From NCBI GenBank assembly GCA_964023205.1, contig OZ026838.1:24207843-24271842 (forward strand): DNA of 64,000 nt. Direction: 5' to 3'. Shown here piece by piece: positions 43,001 through 58,000 of the stretch. The stretch is from Lutraria lutraria. Its lineage: Eukaryota > Mollusca > Bivalvia > Venerida > Mactridae. The position numbers were made by a program, and so were the translations under genes. Within the stretch, counting starts at the first letter, position 1. Each line of letters opens with the position of its first letter. The notes below the pieces were generated by a model that had not been told where the DNA came from, ran no database searches, and was given only the letters and a program-made list of their open reading frames with translations.

Positions 43001-46000
43001 TCAGCGCAACACTGTTGTAACTTGTTCTTATTTCAGTGTGAGTTACACTGTTGCGTTGAGCCCTCGATATATGTCTTAAGAGTAAATCTGTTAATACTTG
43101 TATTTATGTGTAAGATATGATATTAGATTTGAAATAATCTGATTCAGGTTTGGTATTTGGTTCTTGTTGCTGTTTCATTGATTTCACGAACTTACGCAGA
43201 TGTTTGGATGATTCAGAATGGTACAGCCATTGAAAGGTAAGATTTTAACTTTGTCCCAGTCTACATCTCTTGAAACCCGGGTGTGGCACATGTTTTCAAT
43301 AATGATTTTGTTAAAGACAGCATCTTTGGCCATTTATTCTCCAATGGTGATAAGGTCATCCTTAAAAAGATGCTTGTTTGCAGTTACTTGACCATCTTAT
43401 TAAAAAAATCCCCCAACTCTAAATTTTATAATTGTTTTTTTTACCGAAAATCGTTCTAAAAAATCTAGCTGGACAACCTCCTATACCTGTTTGGAGTCAA
43501 ACTCGCAATGATGAAGGGCCAGTGATTACTAGTCAGAGAAAAAAAGTGCTCAACCACGGAGGACCAGTTCTTATATTGCGTATTGTGTATTTTAGTGCCA
43601 TCATTGGTAGAAATATGGATCTGTTCAAGAAACATTTATTCAAGTTTATGTGGGCTATGCCTATGGTTAGTATTTACTCACTTGTCATGATGCATTTTCA
43701 ATTTAATTGATGTTACCATGAATTTAGTTGACTGTAGATAGTTTTTAATTATGCCAACAACTTGACAAAAAGTAGAATATTTTGAACTTTTAGACCAATT
43801 TATCTAATATTGAAACTATGTATTTTCTGTATGAAGTATTAAAAATATTGCAGACTTAATGTACAAACTATTTACTAAAGAATTGTTAACTCCTTTTAAT
43901 TTATAAGAAACTTACACTTGTTTTTTCAAGCAAACGTGATCAGCATAACATCATTATATAGTTTAAAACACAAAGTCAATAATTTTCATGTCTTTCATTT
44001 CAGATTTCTGTCGTGAACAACATGTTGAAGGTAAATATTTTGAATTGATTGTTTTAGTGTCTCTACTTGTGAAGATAAATCATGTTTATTCTCTGTTGCT
44101 TGACCTGAGTGGGTTCATATTTTTTACTTTAAATAATGCGGTTATAGTTAATAGTAAGTTGATATAACTAAAATTGTGTTCAAAACCATGGTTAACCTGT
44201 TTATTGTGACTATTATGTTTTTGGTTCGATGAATTTATAATTATGTTTGAAATTCTTATGTGATGAATCTTACTTGACATTTTTATGATACATGTGTACT
44301 CAGGATTTTTTCTCGGTATTTTGGGAATATGGCCCATACCCTTGGGATTGGGAATTTTCGCGGTGTTTTAATCAAAATTGGGAAAAAATGCATAACTACA
44401 ATTTTTGCAATGTTCAACTTATTCTCCTTATTTACACATAAAACAGTAGCAGAATAAGGTATTTACTACCAATAGTGATGTCAATGAACTTATAAAACTA
44501 TATATTGGGAATTTTTGTCTGTGAATTGGGAAAAAAAGATACTATTTTCCATTGGGAATATGACCGAATTTCGGCTATAAAATCGCCCCAAAAAAATCCC
44601 TGTGTACGTATGTATTTGAAAACTTTATATATTTTTTGTTTTCAGTATGGCTTGAATGAACTCAAACTGAGATTTAGAACTAGGTTATCCCAACATCTGT
44701 ATGAAAAATACTTAAGGTAAATAGACCTTGCTTTACTATGCCTTCTTGCTTTACATATTCACTGATTATTTATGTATTGTAGAATTCTGTACGGTAGATG
44801 GATTTCAACTTGTATGGGATGAATGAATTGTTTATATCCATCCTAATATTGGATCATTGTGGTCTGTGAACTATGAAGAGTTTATACATACTTGTAATTT
44901 TAAGTAGGAAGTTCATTGATTGTGATTTTAGTATAATAAGTAGATTAACTTAGTAGTGATGCATTTCAAAATCAGATTAGGTTCACTATTTGATTAGGTC
45001 CATAGTCTGGGCTTTGGCTTCTCCCCATGACACGGAGTTCAATGTGCAGGGTTCTACCCAAAAAATAATGGGAGTAAATTCCAACTTTAAATTCCAAATT
45101 TGTATTACTGATACTCACAGTATTTTCTGGTCTTTGTCCTAGATAGTGCTATTTTGGCAAGAGTCAAATATGTTGTCAAACAAGATTTACATGTACTTAT
45201 TGACATTTTTTCAGTGGGTTTACTTATTACAAAATGAGTAACCTTGACAACAGAATATCTAATCCCGACCAACTTCTTACAACAGATGTGGATAGATTCT
45301 GTGAATCTGTGGCTGAACTTTACTCAAATCTTAGCAAGGTATGTTAAATTTATTGTTAGTGAGCCAACGATCATTGCTATAGCTGGTACATAAAATTTGA
45401 TGACAATAACTTTTTAGACTATAAATTGATTATCACTAATAATCTCATCTCTTCATCAACCAAATCTTGGTAAGTAGTTACTGACATTCTGGGGGGGGGG
45501 GGGGGGGAGATGACTGCATATGTTATCAACTAAAAAGTTCAGGATGTTTATTATCACAGAAATTCAATCTGGACTTGTTTCCCTGTTTCATTTTTACTGA
45601 TAAGAAATGATTGATAGAATATTGATGTAATTTCATTTTTGTTATTTAGACACTATTGACTTTTTTGTTACGGTACATATTAAATGTTCGGGCAATCTTT
45701 AATTTCCTAAAAACTTCTATTATAACTAACTGATTGTCATCTGCCAAAATGATTCGTGATAATTGATCGAGATTCTGGTCCAATTTGGAACACTAATTAT
45801 AACGTCATGAATTTCAAAAATAATTGTAATCAAAGCACTGACATTGATCCTTATTAGATGGATATGGAATTGAACAAAACCAGAATTCAGATGCATTGTA
45901 CATGAATTAAAACAATTTATGAATACATTCATATCTTAAGAATTATGAAAATCTTCAGACTAACTTCAGTATGTATTGATTTCTTATTACCAGTAAATTC

Positions 46001-49000
46001 AGTTACCAAAATTGCTTGTTGAATGTTGATGAAGTAGTACTTGCATGGTAGCCAATTTGTTCAATTATAATTTTCCCAATTTAAGCATTATAATTTTTAT
46101 ATACTGTCTGTTGTGTTTTCAGCCCATTTTAGATGTGATTATATACACTGTTAAACTTACTGAAGGGATTGGTGCTCAGGTAACTCATTTTATAAAACCG
46201 AGTCTTAGCATGGAGCCTTGCCATAGGTCACTTTTGAAATAGATATAAAAGAACAACAAAATTTTAGTCAAACTTTACATAATATATCTAGATGTATTAT
46301 GTAGATTTTGTTTTACATTGTTCATATACTTAAGTAATGATAAAGATTTATTAATTTGTTGATACGAAAGTAACTAAGCAGTCCTTATTTTACTTGATAG
46401 TTTTTGTAAAGCAATGCATTATTGATTAGACAAATATGAATTACCAAACTGCATTTATAACATACTGGCTCTAATGTAAGATTTATGGTATTTGTATGTT
46501 GATATGTCATTATGTTTTCCTTATTTAAGGGTCCAGCTGTCATGCTTGGCTATCTTGCATTTTCTGGTTTAGTACTCACAAGGTAGGTGAACAGTTTTCC
46601 AAATGTTTAATTTGCAGATTAGTTGATCATGTCGCAGGGGTGTGATTTTTCTGCAATTTTGATAATTCCTGGACCCACTGGGGGACCTAGGAACTTAATG
46701 AATTTGATTTTCCTCTTTTTTGTCCCACTAATCCCTCTCCTGTGTCTGCTGCTTCAAGCAAATATATTTATTTTCCTATTTTACATTCATTAATTAATGT
46801 CAGTTTGTGACTTATTTCTATGAGGAAGTGTCACAATATACTTACTTTTTATTGATTGTTCTATTACTTTACACCATGCTCTAATGTTTGATTTGAAGAA
46901 GTTAATGTTATTACAAAGAGAAAACTACACAGTATACTGCAAATGCATCTTATGTTCTTTCAATGTATTTCAACAATTTAGCTGAAGTTTTGTATTATTT
47001 TTACCTGTAGTTAAGTTAGTAGGTATTCTCCATTCACTTGCTTTATGTCTTGTCTGTTAACTATAGATTGAGGAGACCCATTGGTCGTTTGACTGTGACA
47101 GAACAGAAATTAGAGGGTGAATACCGTTACGTGAATTCTCGTATCATCACAAACAGTGAAGAAGTTGCATTCTATCAGGGAAACAAAAAGGAGAAAACCA
47201 TTATATATGCAACATTCAAGAAATTGGTAGGAATTTTTAAGTAGCTTTTCTTTATACTTTCTTTTCTACTATTGTCTACACCAGATATTAAAAAAAGAAA
47301 ATTCTGTTAACACAATTCACTGTTTTAAATAAATACCGTTAAGCAATTAAAAAGTTCAGAAAAAATGCTAATGGTGTAATTTTTGTAAGACTTTGTTTCC
47401 AACATGTATTTTTGTATGAATTTGTTTTTTTCATTTTGAGGTTATTATTTTCAGGTAAACCATCTACGATACTTCATCTTCTTTAGACTTCAAATGGGAT
47501 TTGTGGACAATATTATTGCTAAATGTAAGTTTGTTTTCCTTTTTTATACCCCTGTATCGATAGGGGCATATTGTTTTTGGTCTCTCAGTTTGTCTGTCTG
47601 TTTGTACCAAACTTTAACCTTGCCTATAAAATCAAAACCCTTTCACCTACATTCATCAAACTTCATATGTAGGTTCCTCATGACAACCTCTACAGGACCT
47701 GGACATTTTCAGGTCAAAGGTCAAGGTCACAAGATCATGGTGTTTAAAAACATTTTTCATGGGATTTTGACGAAACTTTCACAGACTTGTTGTTACCAAG
47801 AACCCCCACACATATATTCCTGAATTTCCATGTTTCGTAATTTGATCATTTTTGACGGAATTATGGCCCTTTGTTTATTTTGTGCATTTTCAAGTTAAGG
47901 GCACCCGGAGGGGGCATTGTGTTTTTGAAATACATCTTGTTCTTTTTAAAAAGACATTTTTTTCCATTTTGGGGACCAATAAACTAAATATGCTGAAATA
48001 TTTTGTTCTTTTGAATCATTTAATGTTAATGCTAATATGCTACTTCATGACCCTACCTGAATAAAATGTTATTCACAACTATAAATCATGCTTTTTGCAT
48101 TCTAGACTTTTAAATTTTTCCATACAATTTCTTTAAATGAAAAAACAGTTTTATTCTAGTATTGTATGCACTGTGATATAAGGCTGAGGCGAGTATCCAA
48201 GTACTCGGGTTATCACAAATCAAATTAAAAATAGTATTAGGGCTGTCCTGATACAGATCTCAGCCAATACGATACGTATACATAGTTCCCACAACTACAA
48301 TAATTACCTCCCTTGTTTTGAATCGGCGGCCATCTTGAAAGTCAAATTTCTTATGTGTTTAATAGAAAAAAAACAAAAAATGGTTATAAACAACTCAATT
48401 TACAAAATATAACTTAATCATGAAGTTGGAAAAACCATAAGCATATCAGGTTTAAGAAAATGTAGTTGTCACATATGAAAATTCTATATTTAGAATTATC
48501 AGAACAAAAATATAAATATCCTCTATCAATGCTAGTCAAATTAGACTTTCAAGATGGCTGCCAAGGGAGGTAAATATTGTAGATGTGGGAACTATGTATT
48601 GCGATATGGTACTAGCGATATGCAATATCAACGATACGACATAAAAACATTTCAAAGTAATGAAAAACGTTGTAATATTAGTGTTTTTTGGGAACTCTGC
48701 ATACTTGTTCGCAGGTAGAAAGTCCTACTTAACTGTTAAAAAGCTGTAAAGGTAAAATTGTCTTGTACTTAAAGTCATCAATTTGATTCACATACATACG
48801 TATATGTTAGTTGATTTTATGGGAATTAAATAATTATGAGAAATAATATACCAGAAGCAAGTTTTAATCTCTGTCCCATAAATGACCTTATATCAAGAAC
48901 AGAACCTAGCCACATAAAATTGTTTAAAGAATAAGGGTTATGATTGTCAAATTGATTAACAATACTAAATTAATAATGAATAATTAATCATATGATGGTG

Positions 49001-52000
49001 AGACATATTTGTTCTAAGGTTGCTAGTCCCACCACTATACTTGACATCGCGTTGACACTTCTTACAGACAACTACGTGCTTGTTTCAATAATTGGCAAAC
49101 CAAAATGCTGCCATATTTTTATGTAAAATTCCATGGTGGCGTAATACAAATTATAAGTCATTTTCTACTTGACAAAATTTGAATACTAGTACTAGTATTT
49201 GAATCAAATTCGTTGTCTAGCTTTACCTCACGCTGCTAATGTCTATAAATAGAGTATGGAATCCTGGATATTAGTTAAGTAATCATTGTCGACAATGATA
49301 CGAGAGTAAATTCGCAAATTTAGTTCAGTTGTTCAACATTTTAAGAGAATAAAATAATATAAAATAAAAAAACGCGATATGGCCGATACGGGACCTTCAG
49401 ATACAATACGCATATCGTTCAGCACTATTCAGTACACGTACCGGTACGCAGCGATATTGGGACAGCCCTATCAAGTATGAATAATCAACATTTATGAGAT
49501 TTGTGGATCATGATCTTGTTTGTTTACAAAAAAATGTATGCTTTGTTCTTAAAAATGTTTTTTCTTTGAAAATATATTGTCTTATCATATTTATATTTTG
49601 CAATTCGATATGGGGATCATAAGTGCTGATTCGTGGATTGGAGCGCTTCTTACCCAACGATTCACAGCCCTACTGTGACATAACGAAATAAAATTAAGTA
49701 TCAAATTTATCATATAGCAACCATAAAAAGCATTTAAAATTCAAACAAAAATTCATGAGAAGATATTTGAGAACTGGTTGTAATGGAAGAGTTTGATATT
49801 TTCAGATTTTGCTACGGTGATTGGTTACTTGGTTGTAAGTCGACCATTCCTTAATCTTGCTAATCCTAAATATGTGGAAAGTTCTCACAGTCAGAGATTA
49901 GAAGTAAGTGTGAATGTATATGTTCTGTTTGCTTTGATCTGGATTTTGTAACTGTTTATTATTACACCCCCCCCCCCCTCCTCCTCTGAATTAATAGTGT
50001 AAAGATTTTGTCAGATTATCAATATTGTCAAGATAGCTCCTTAAATTAATGCTATGGAATCAGAAATGTACGATACATGTTTTGATGTTCAAACTCATTT
50101 GAAAGTTCAAAGCCATTTGCCCTCCGCTAAATTCCTATTTTGTAAAATGATGAATGACTGCTAGAAAAATTGTCTCAAGGTTTAGAATGTGCAGACATAT
50201 TGTCTCAGAAAAACATTCCTCCTTGGCATTCGATACTGCAACAATGAGCAACCTTCATATTGTAATATTTTTTATCATAACTGTTAAACTTCTTTGTGCC
50301 TTACTGGGACATATTTTCATTGCACAGGATCCTAAAGGAAATAATTTTTTGTTATCCAGTTAAAATAATCGTATGCCTTCATGCAAAAAAAGATGTTTTA
50401 TATAAATTTGTAATATGTCATACTATATGCTAAATGAATATATAAACTATTTAGGATTATTATAAAAGTGGAAGAATGCTTGTAAGAATGGCAGAAGCAA
50501 TTGGTAGAATAGTACTGGCTGGTAGAGAAATGACACGTTTAGCAGGGTATAGTATATATGCATAATTTATTTGTTTTAATTTGTTTGTAACATTATAGAG
50601 AAATAGATGAATGAAAGTGCAGTTTACATGCTCAGGCATTAAGCTAGGTATGAATTAGGTTTATTGACAATAATACTTCTATAATAATAAATCCTTTAAG
50701 ACCTAACAGGTAAAAGATTAATTTCATCATTTGAATTTTATTAAATTGTTGATTTTGTATGTGAAACAGGCTTTACTGGACAAAAATTTATTGCTATGTA
50801 AATAATAATATACATGCTTTAACAGAATGAATAAAAATGTTGAAATGTTTACATTTGGACATCACAGAACATTCCTGTCTTAATCTGTCTGAACTTCATT
50901 ATTAGCCTTGTTCATTAAAGGTTCACAGCTCGTATAACAGAGTTGCTACATGTGCTGGATGATCTTAACAAAGGCAAATATGAGAGAACAATGGTGAATG
51001 ATAGGAATCGTAAAGGTAGGTGCTAGTTACTGGTAGATAATTTATGTACTTGTGAATTGTATTAGTGTAAAAACACTGGATTACAGCATGTGTTGCAACT
51101 GTCTTTTCAATTCTTTTGTCTAGTAACTATATTGCAAGATTGTTGTCTAGCATCCGGATTAAATGTTACATCTACAACTTATTTTGATCACCACAAGTTT
51201 CTCTACATTTGGTTATTTATAAACAACTTCAATTAATGATTATGTTTCAACAGACACTTAGATGTAAATTAATGGATCACTTTAGAAGTAGTTGTTGTTT
51301 TTAATGTAAAAAAAAATAGGAGACATGCCGGCAGATGTCTGTATGATATTTTGATGAAACAATTGAAGAATTCTTGAAGTTTGTTTCTCTTGGGTTTGAT
51401 GTTGCACCAACAGCCAAGGTTACATTTTCCAGCTTAGATGGTGTAGCTAGTGGAGGCAACAGACACCAGGCATAGCTGAACTTTATATAATATTAGTCAT
51501 CTTGCCAAAAAGTCAGCTTGGTGTTTCAAATGTACATGTTTTATGTAATTATATGTTGATATGTTGTATTATATGTGCATGGGCCGGTGGCCTAAATACT
51601 TGTAAATAAATTGAAATATATTAAAAACACCTGCGAAGAACCACTGACGTTCCAGGAGTCAGCTGGACTGTTTGCTCCCATATGAATATTGTCTTACAGC
51701 GGTGAGAGGCAACTATAACCACTCAATCATTTAGGCCCCTAGTTGTTGAAGTAAAACATAAACGTGAAGCTAATGTGTGCATATGATGCAACCCATGATT
51801 TTGAATCTTGTCTGTATTCAGTGCAACCTCCTCGAAGCAACATCATTTGGGAGAAGCGACATTTTGCTGTTGTTGTTAAGAGGTTGTTGCTCTGGAGAGA
51901 TTAAATTAATAGTTAAATCGTACAGTTCGGAAAAAGCATGCTGTTGTTGTTAAGAGGTTGTTGCTCAAGAGAGTGTCACTGTGTGATGTTGCACTGTATT

Positions 52001-55000
52001 CGTATCATAACTCTGTTCATTTTCTGTGTTTAGAAAGTGATAAATCAACTGTTGAATTCAAGCCAGGCAGTGGAAGATTGGTACATCAAGATTATCTTAT
52101 CAAGTAAGTTATTAAGTAGCTCATTGTCTGTTGTTGTCTCATACAAGCTTTGTGAAGTATAATTAAAGTATTTCATTATGACTCTTATTTAAAAATCACT
52201 GATACCATTAAATCACTATTAATTGGAACCTGAAGCTAGTTACTTAAGCTGCCACTCGATCAGCGCGCATGAATTTTTATGTGGACCTAAATACTATGTG
52301 TCTACATTCGCTATGCAATTTTTGAAATAGTTTCCATTTCACATTGCAGTGCGATGTCAATGTATGTTCAGTTTCTAAGAGTGCATTCATTACTTTGATT
52401 CATTATATAGCAACATATTGATTGGATTTGTAAAACAATCTGTATTTCTCTTAAGCTGCATTTAAACTATAGTAAATTCAGTTCTTTAAATCGTGACTCT
52501 CTTCTGAGTGTACATGTATATTTCTGCTTAAATATATTATTTGTATTTCAGATTTGACAAAGTGCCTCTTGTAACTCCAAATGGTGATGTTTTAGTGAAA
52601 GAACTCAATTTCGAGGTAATTTTTTATATACAAAACAATGAGAGGGCTTGTAACACTACTGTTAAAATTCTGAGACATTGTTAAAAACAGCCGTCAGTTT
52701 CCAAAGGTGCTGAAAAGTAGAAAAAGCCACTGGTCTATCAGCTTTTGTTTTATGAGTTATATAAAGGTTATAATTATATAAAATGCAATTTATTGGCACT
52801 TCCTCAACAATCAATTAATCAAAATGTTTATAGATCAAGATTCTGAAAGTTCTAACTTGGTTAATCACATGACATTTGTCATGTTGTACCCAGGCAACAT
52901 TGTTGGTGTACTTTATGAAAAGAAAATGGCTAAAAAATCATGTGCCTATCAAAACATGTGGTAGGGGTTTATAAGTTTTGTTTAGTATAATACTACCGGT
53001 ATGTTACTTTGTCTTTTTAGCTCACCAGAGCACGAATGTGCTCAGGGTGAGCTTTTGTGATCGCCTTGCGTCCATCGTGTGTCATTCGTCGCGAAGCGGC
53101 GTCAACTTTTACTTAAAACAACATCTCATCCTACACCGCTATTCCGATTGCAACCAAACTTTGCTGAAATGATCCTTGGGTGGTCCCCTTTCAAAATTGT
53201 TCAAAAAATTAAATTTCATTAAAAACTCTTGTTGCTATGGCAACAAATAGAAAAAACTTAAAAAATCTTCTCGTCCGAAACCACAGGGCCTAGAGCTGAG
53301 ATATTTGGTATGTAGCATTGTCTAATGGAACTCTACAAAGTTTGTTCAAGTTATTCCCCTGGGGTCAAAATTGGCTCCGCCCCGGGGGTAACTTGATTTT
53401 ACATAGACTTATATAGGAAATTTAAAAAATCTTCTTGTCAAAAACTACAATGCCTAGAGCTTTAATATTTGGTGTGTAGCATAGTCTAGTGGACCTCTAC
53501 CAAGTTTGTTCAAATTATTGCCCTAGGGTCAAAATTGGCCCCGCCCTGGGGGTCACTTGATTTATGTAGACTTATATAGGAAAATTTAAAAAATCTTCTT
53601 CTCCGAAACCGCAAGGCCTAGAGCTTAGATATTTTGTATGTGGCATTGTCTAGTGGACCTCTACCAAGTTTGTTCAAATTATGGCCCCGGGGTCAAAATT
53701 GGCCCTGCCCTGGGGTTTATTAGCTCACCAGAGCACGAATGTGCTCAAGGTGAGCTTTTGTGATCGCCCTGCGTCCATCGTGCGTCGTGCGTCGTTACGT
53801 GGCGTCCATGTTTACTTAAAACAACATCTCCTCCTACACCGCTATGCCAATTGCAACCAAACTTGGCTGGAATGATCCTTGGGTGGTCCCCTTTCAAAGT
53901 TGTTCAAAAAATTAAATTTCATAAAAAACTCTGGTTGCTATGGCAACAAATAGAAAAAACTTAAAAAATCTTCTTGTCCGAAACCACAGGGCCTAGAGCT
54001 AAGATATTTGGTATGTAGCATTGTCTAATGGAACTCTACAAAGTTTGTTCAAATTATTCCCCTGGGGTCAAAATTGGCTTCGCCCCGGGGGTAACTTGAT
54101 TTTACATAGACTTATATAGGAAATTTAAAAAATCTTCTTGTCAAAAACTACAATGCCTAGAGCTTTGATATTTGGTGTGTAGCATAGTCTAGTGGACCTC
54201 TACCAAGTTTGTTCAAATTATTCCCTAAGGTCAAAATTGGCCCCGCCCTGGGGGTCACTTGATTTATATAGACTTATATAGGAAAATTTAAAAAAATTTC
54301 TTCTCCAAAACCACAAGGCCTAGAGCTAAGATATTTTGTATGTAGCATTATCTAGTGGACCTCTACCAAGTTTGTTCAAATTATTGCCCTAGGGTCAAAA
54401 TTGGCCCTGCCCTGGGGTTTATTCTATTTTATATAGGAAAATTTAAAAAATCTTCTCCTCCGAAACCACAAGGCCTAGAGCTAAGATATTTGGTATGTAG
54501 CATTGTCTAGTGAACCTCTACCAAGTTTGTTCAAATTATTGCCCTAGGGTCAAAATTGGCCCCGCCCCGGGGGTCACTTGATTTATATAGACTTATATAG
54601 GAAAATTTTAAAAATCTTCTTCTCCAAAACCACAAGGCCTAGAGCTAAGATATTTGGTATGTAGCATTATCTAGTGGACCTCTACCAAGTTTGTTCAAAT
54701 TATTGCCCTAGGGTCAAAATTGGCCCTGCCCTGGGGTTTATTCTATTTTATATAGGAAAATTTAAAAAATCTTCTTCTCCGAAACCACAAGGCCTAGAGC
54801 TAAGATATTTGGTATGTAGCATTGTCTAGTGGACCTCTACCAAGTTTGTTCAAATTATTGCCCTAAGGTCAAAATTGGCCCCGCCCCGGGGGTCACTTGA
54901 TTTATATAGACTTATATAGGAAAATTTAAAAAATCTTCTTCTCTGAAACTGCAAGGCCTAGAGCTTAGATATTTAGTATTTGTCATTGTCTAGTGGACCT

Positions 55001-58000
55001 CTACCAAGTTTGTTCAAATTATGGCCCCGGGGTCAAAATTGGCCCTGCCCTGGGGTTAATTCTATTTTATATAGGAAAATTTGAAAAATCTTCTTCTCCG
55101 AAACCACAAGGCCTAGAGCTAAGATAATTGGTATGTAGCATTGTCTAGTGGATCTCTACCATGTTTGTTCAAATTATTGCCCTAGGGTCAAAATTGGCCC
55201 CGTCCCGGGGGTCACTTGATTTATATAGACTTATATAGGAAAATTTAAAAAATCTTCTTCTCCGAAACCGCAAGGCCTAGAGCTTAGATATTTTGTATGC
55301 GGCATTGTCTAGTGGACCTCTACCCCTAGGGTCAAGATTGGCCCCGCCCCGGGGGTCACTTGATTTATATACATGTAGACTTATATAGGAAAATTTAAAA
55401 AATCTTCTCCAAAACCGCAAGGCCTAGAGCTTAGATATTTTGTATGTGGCATTGTCTAGTGGACCTCTACCAAGTTTGTTCAAATTTTGGCCCCGGGGTC
55501 AAAATTAGCCCTGCCCTGGGGTTTATTCTATTTTATATAGGAAAATTTAAAAAATCTTCTTCTCCGAAACCACAAGGCCTAGAGCTAAGATATTTGGTAT
55601 CTAGCTTTGTCTAATGGACCTCTTTTAAATCTGTTCATATAATGGCCATGGGATAAAAAACGGCCCAGATGGGTCACTTGATCTTACTTGGACTCGTATA
55701 GAAAACTTCAACAATGTTCATCTCCAAATGACCTTTTCTCCTGGTGAGCATTTATAGGGCCATCATGGCCCTCTTGTTCTATTTATATTGGAAAATTTGA
55801 AAAATCTTCTTCTCTGAAACCACAAGGCCTAGAGCTAAGATATTTGACATATGGCATTGTCTAGTGGACCTCTACCAAGTTTGTTCAAATTATTGCCCTA
55901 GGGTCAAAATTGGCCCCGCCCCGGGGGTCACTTGATTTATATAGACTTATATAGGAAAATTTAAAAAATCTTCTTCTCCGAAACCGCAACACCTAGAGCT
56001 TAGATATTTTGTATGTGGCATTGTCTAGTGGACCTCTGCCAAGTTTGTTCAAATTATGGCCCTGGGGTCAAAATTGGCCCTGCCCTGGGGTTTATTCTAT
56101 TTTATATAGGAAAATTTGAAAAATCTTCTTCTCCTAAACCACAAGGCCTAGAGCTAAGATATTTGGTAGGTAGCATTGTCTAGTGGACCTCTACCAAGTT
56201 TGTTCAAATTATTGCTTTAGGGTCAAAATTGGCCCCGCCCCGGGGATCACTTGATTTATATAGGCTTATGTAGGAAAATTTAAAAAATCTTTTCCGAAAC
56301 CACAAGGCCTAGAGTTAAGATATTTTGTATGTAGTATTGTCTAGCAGACCTCTTCCAAATTTGTTCATATTATGGCCCTAGGGTAAAAATTGGCCCTGAC
56401 CTTAGGGTCACTTGATTTTACTTGGACTCGTGTGATATATTTTAACAATGTTCGTCTCCAAATGACCTTTTTTCCTGGTGAGCATTTATAGGGCCATCAT
56501 GGCCCTCTTGTTTCCTGTACTGTTACAACAGAAACTCTCTAGATCAGTACCTCATTAGTTTGATATCCCACACAAATCAGTTACAATATCTGTTCCAAAT
56601 TTCTGCATATGGTAAACATGGCTGTCATATTTTCTTATCACTATATTTCAATCTAGTCTGTTTCAAAATTGACCAAGACTACTTTCACATCAACTGTGGT
56701 GTACAAATAGTCTTATGCCTAAGTTGACAAGTATAGAGAATTTCTACCATACTGTACATTGTATCTCTAAATTCTAATGTTTCAAGCTTTTGTCCACTTG
56801 TGAGTTTTTTTGGTAAAATCAATCTTTGTCATTCTAACTTGTATGACTTAGTCTCATTTTTTATTTCATTGTCCTGACCCATCAATGATGATTTGATTGT
56901 ATTTATGAATGTATTGTTTCAGGTTAAATCTGGAGTGAACGTTTTAGTTTGTGGTCCAAATGGTTCGGGTAAAAGTTCTCTCTTCAGAATTCTCGGGGAG
57001 GTATGTACAATTTTTCTACATATGTATTTTTTTCACAATTCTTTGCATATTGTGTTACAAATTATACTATCTGTGGATCTGCAACTTAATTTTTAACACC
57101 ATTCTACATTTTTATATAGTAAACTACATGAAACTATCAATTATGTAAATATAGAGTTTTTATTCAATGAGTAAGTTTTGTTCATAATTTCTTATTAGGT
57201 GTAAGTATATTTTTGAATATTCATCAAATGGACAGGCTGCAGTGTATTTACTTTGAAATTCAGAATGATATATTGTATATAACTTAACTATAATTACCAG
57301 TACAATATTCAAAATGAATAATAAACACAAATTAGAGAAAGTTCACTAGCCTGAACAGAAATTTACTGGCATTGGGCTAGTGGTTTTGTGGAAGACTGTA
57401 ATAGGTTGATTTAAAGAGCTATTGTTGTACTCTTGTATTAAATAAGTAATCCATGTACATTGTTGTTACAGTTGTGGCCTTTATTTGGTGGAACTTTAAC
57501 GAAACCAGAAAAAGGGAAGTTGTTTTATGTTCCTCAGGTAAGTTGTGCTTTATGGATAGATAATTTTTACCTAATTCACTATGCCATATGCCTATGTGAA
57601 CATACATACACAATACCATGACATACATTACAGTAGACATACATTGTACTAGAAGGCAACTAGTCAATATTAGATAGAGATCATTGTTGCAGTCATTTAA
57701 CAATATGGACGATATATATACAGCAGGAAAAAGAGAAATTGTTCGAAGGAGAAGGTGTTTATGTTTGTTATAAATACTTCATACTGTTATGTATTTCTGA
57801 AGAAAACCATTGTTAATTAAAAATTCATTGCAAATTGGCATTGTTTTTCTGTTCAATGTTTCTCTGAATAATTTTATTTTGAAATCTTTAAATATTGATG
57901 AAACATTTATTTTTTAGTGGAGACTTGTGATTTTGTTAGGAAATTGATTGTTTCTCACCAGCAGGGTCACTTTTTACCAGATGAGAAACTAATATGATTT

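Noticed and set aside
43432..43595. Extension of ABCD3 exon 6 upstream in the same frame
   Set aside because: The acceptor TTTTAG at 43590-43595 and the match to ABCD3 ([17 protein letters not shown]) begin at 43596; the upstream part has no ABCD3 similarity.
53681..53875. Small open frames at the starts of the Helentron-like elements (also 52978-53172)
   Set aside because: They lie within the element's 5' end and repeat because the element repeats; no protein family.
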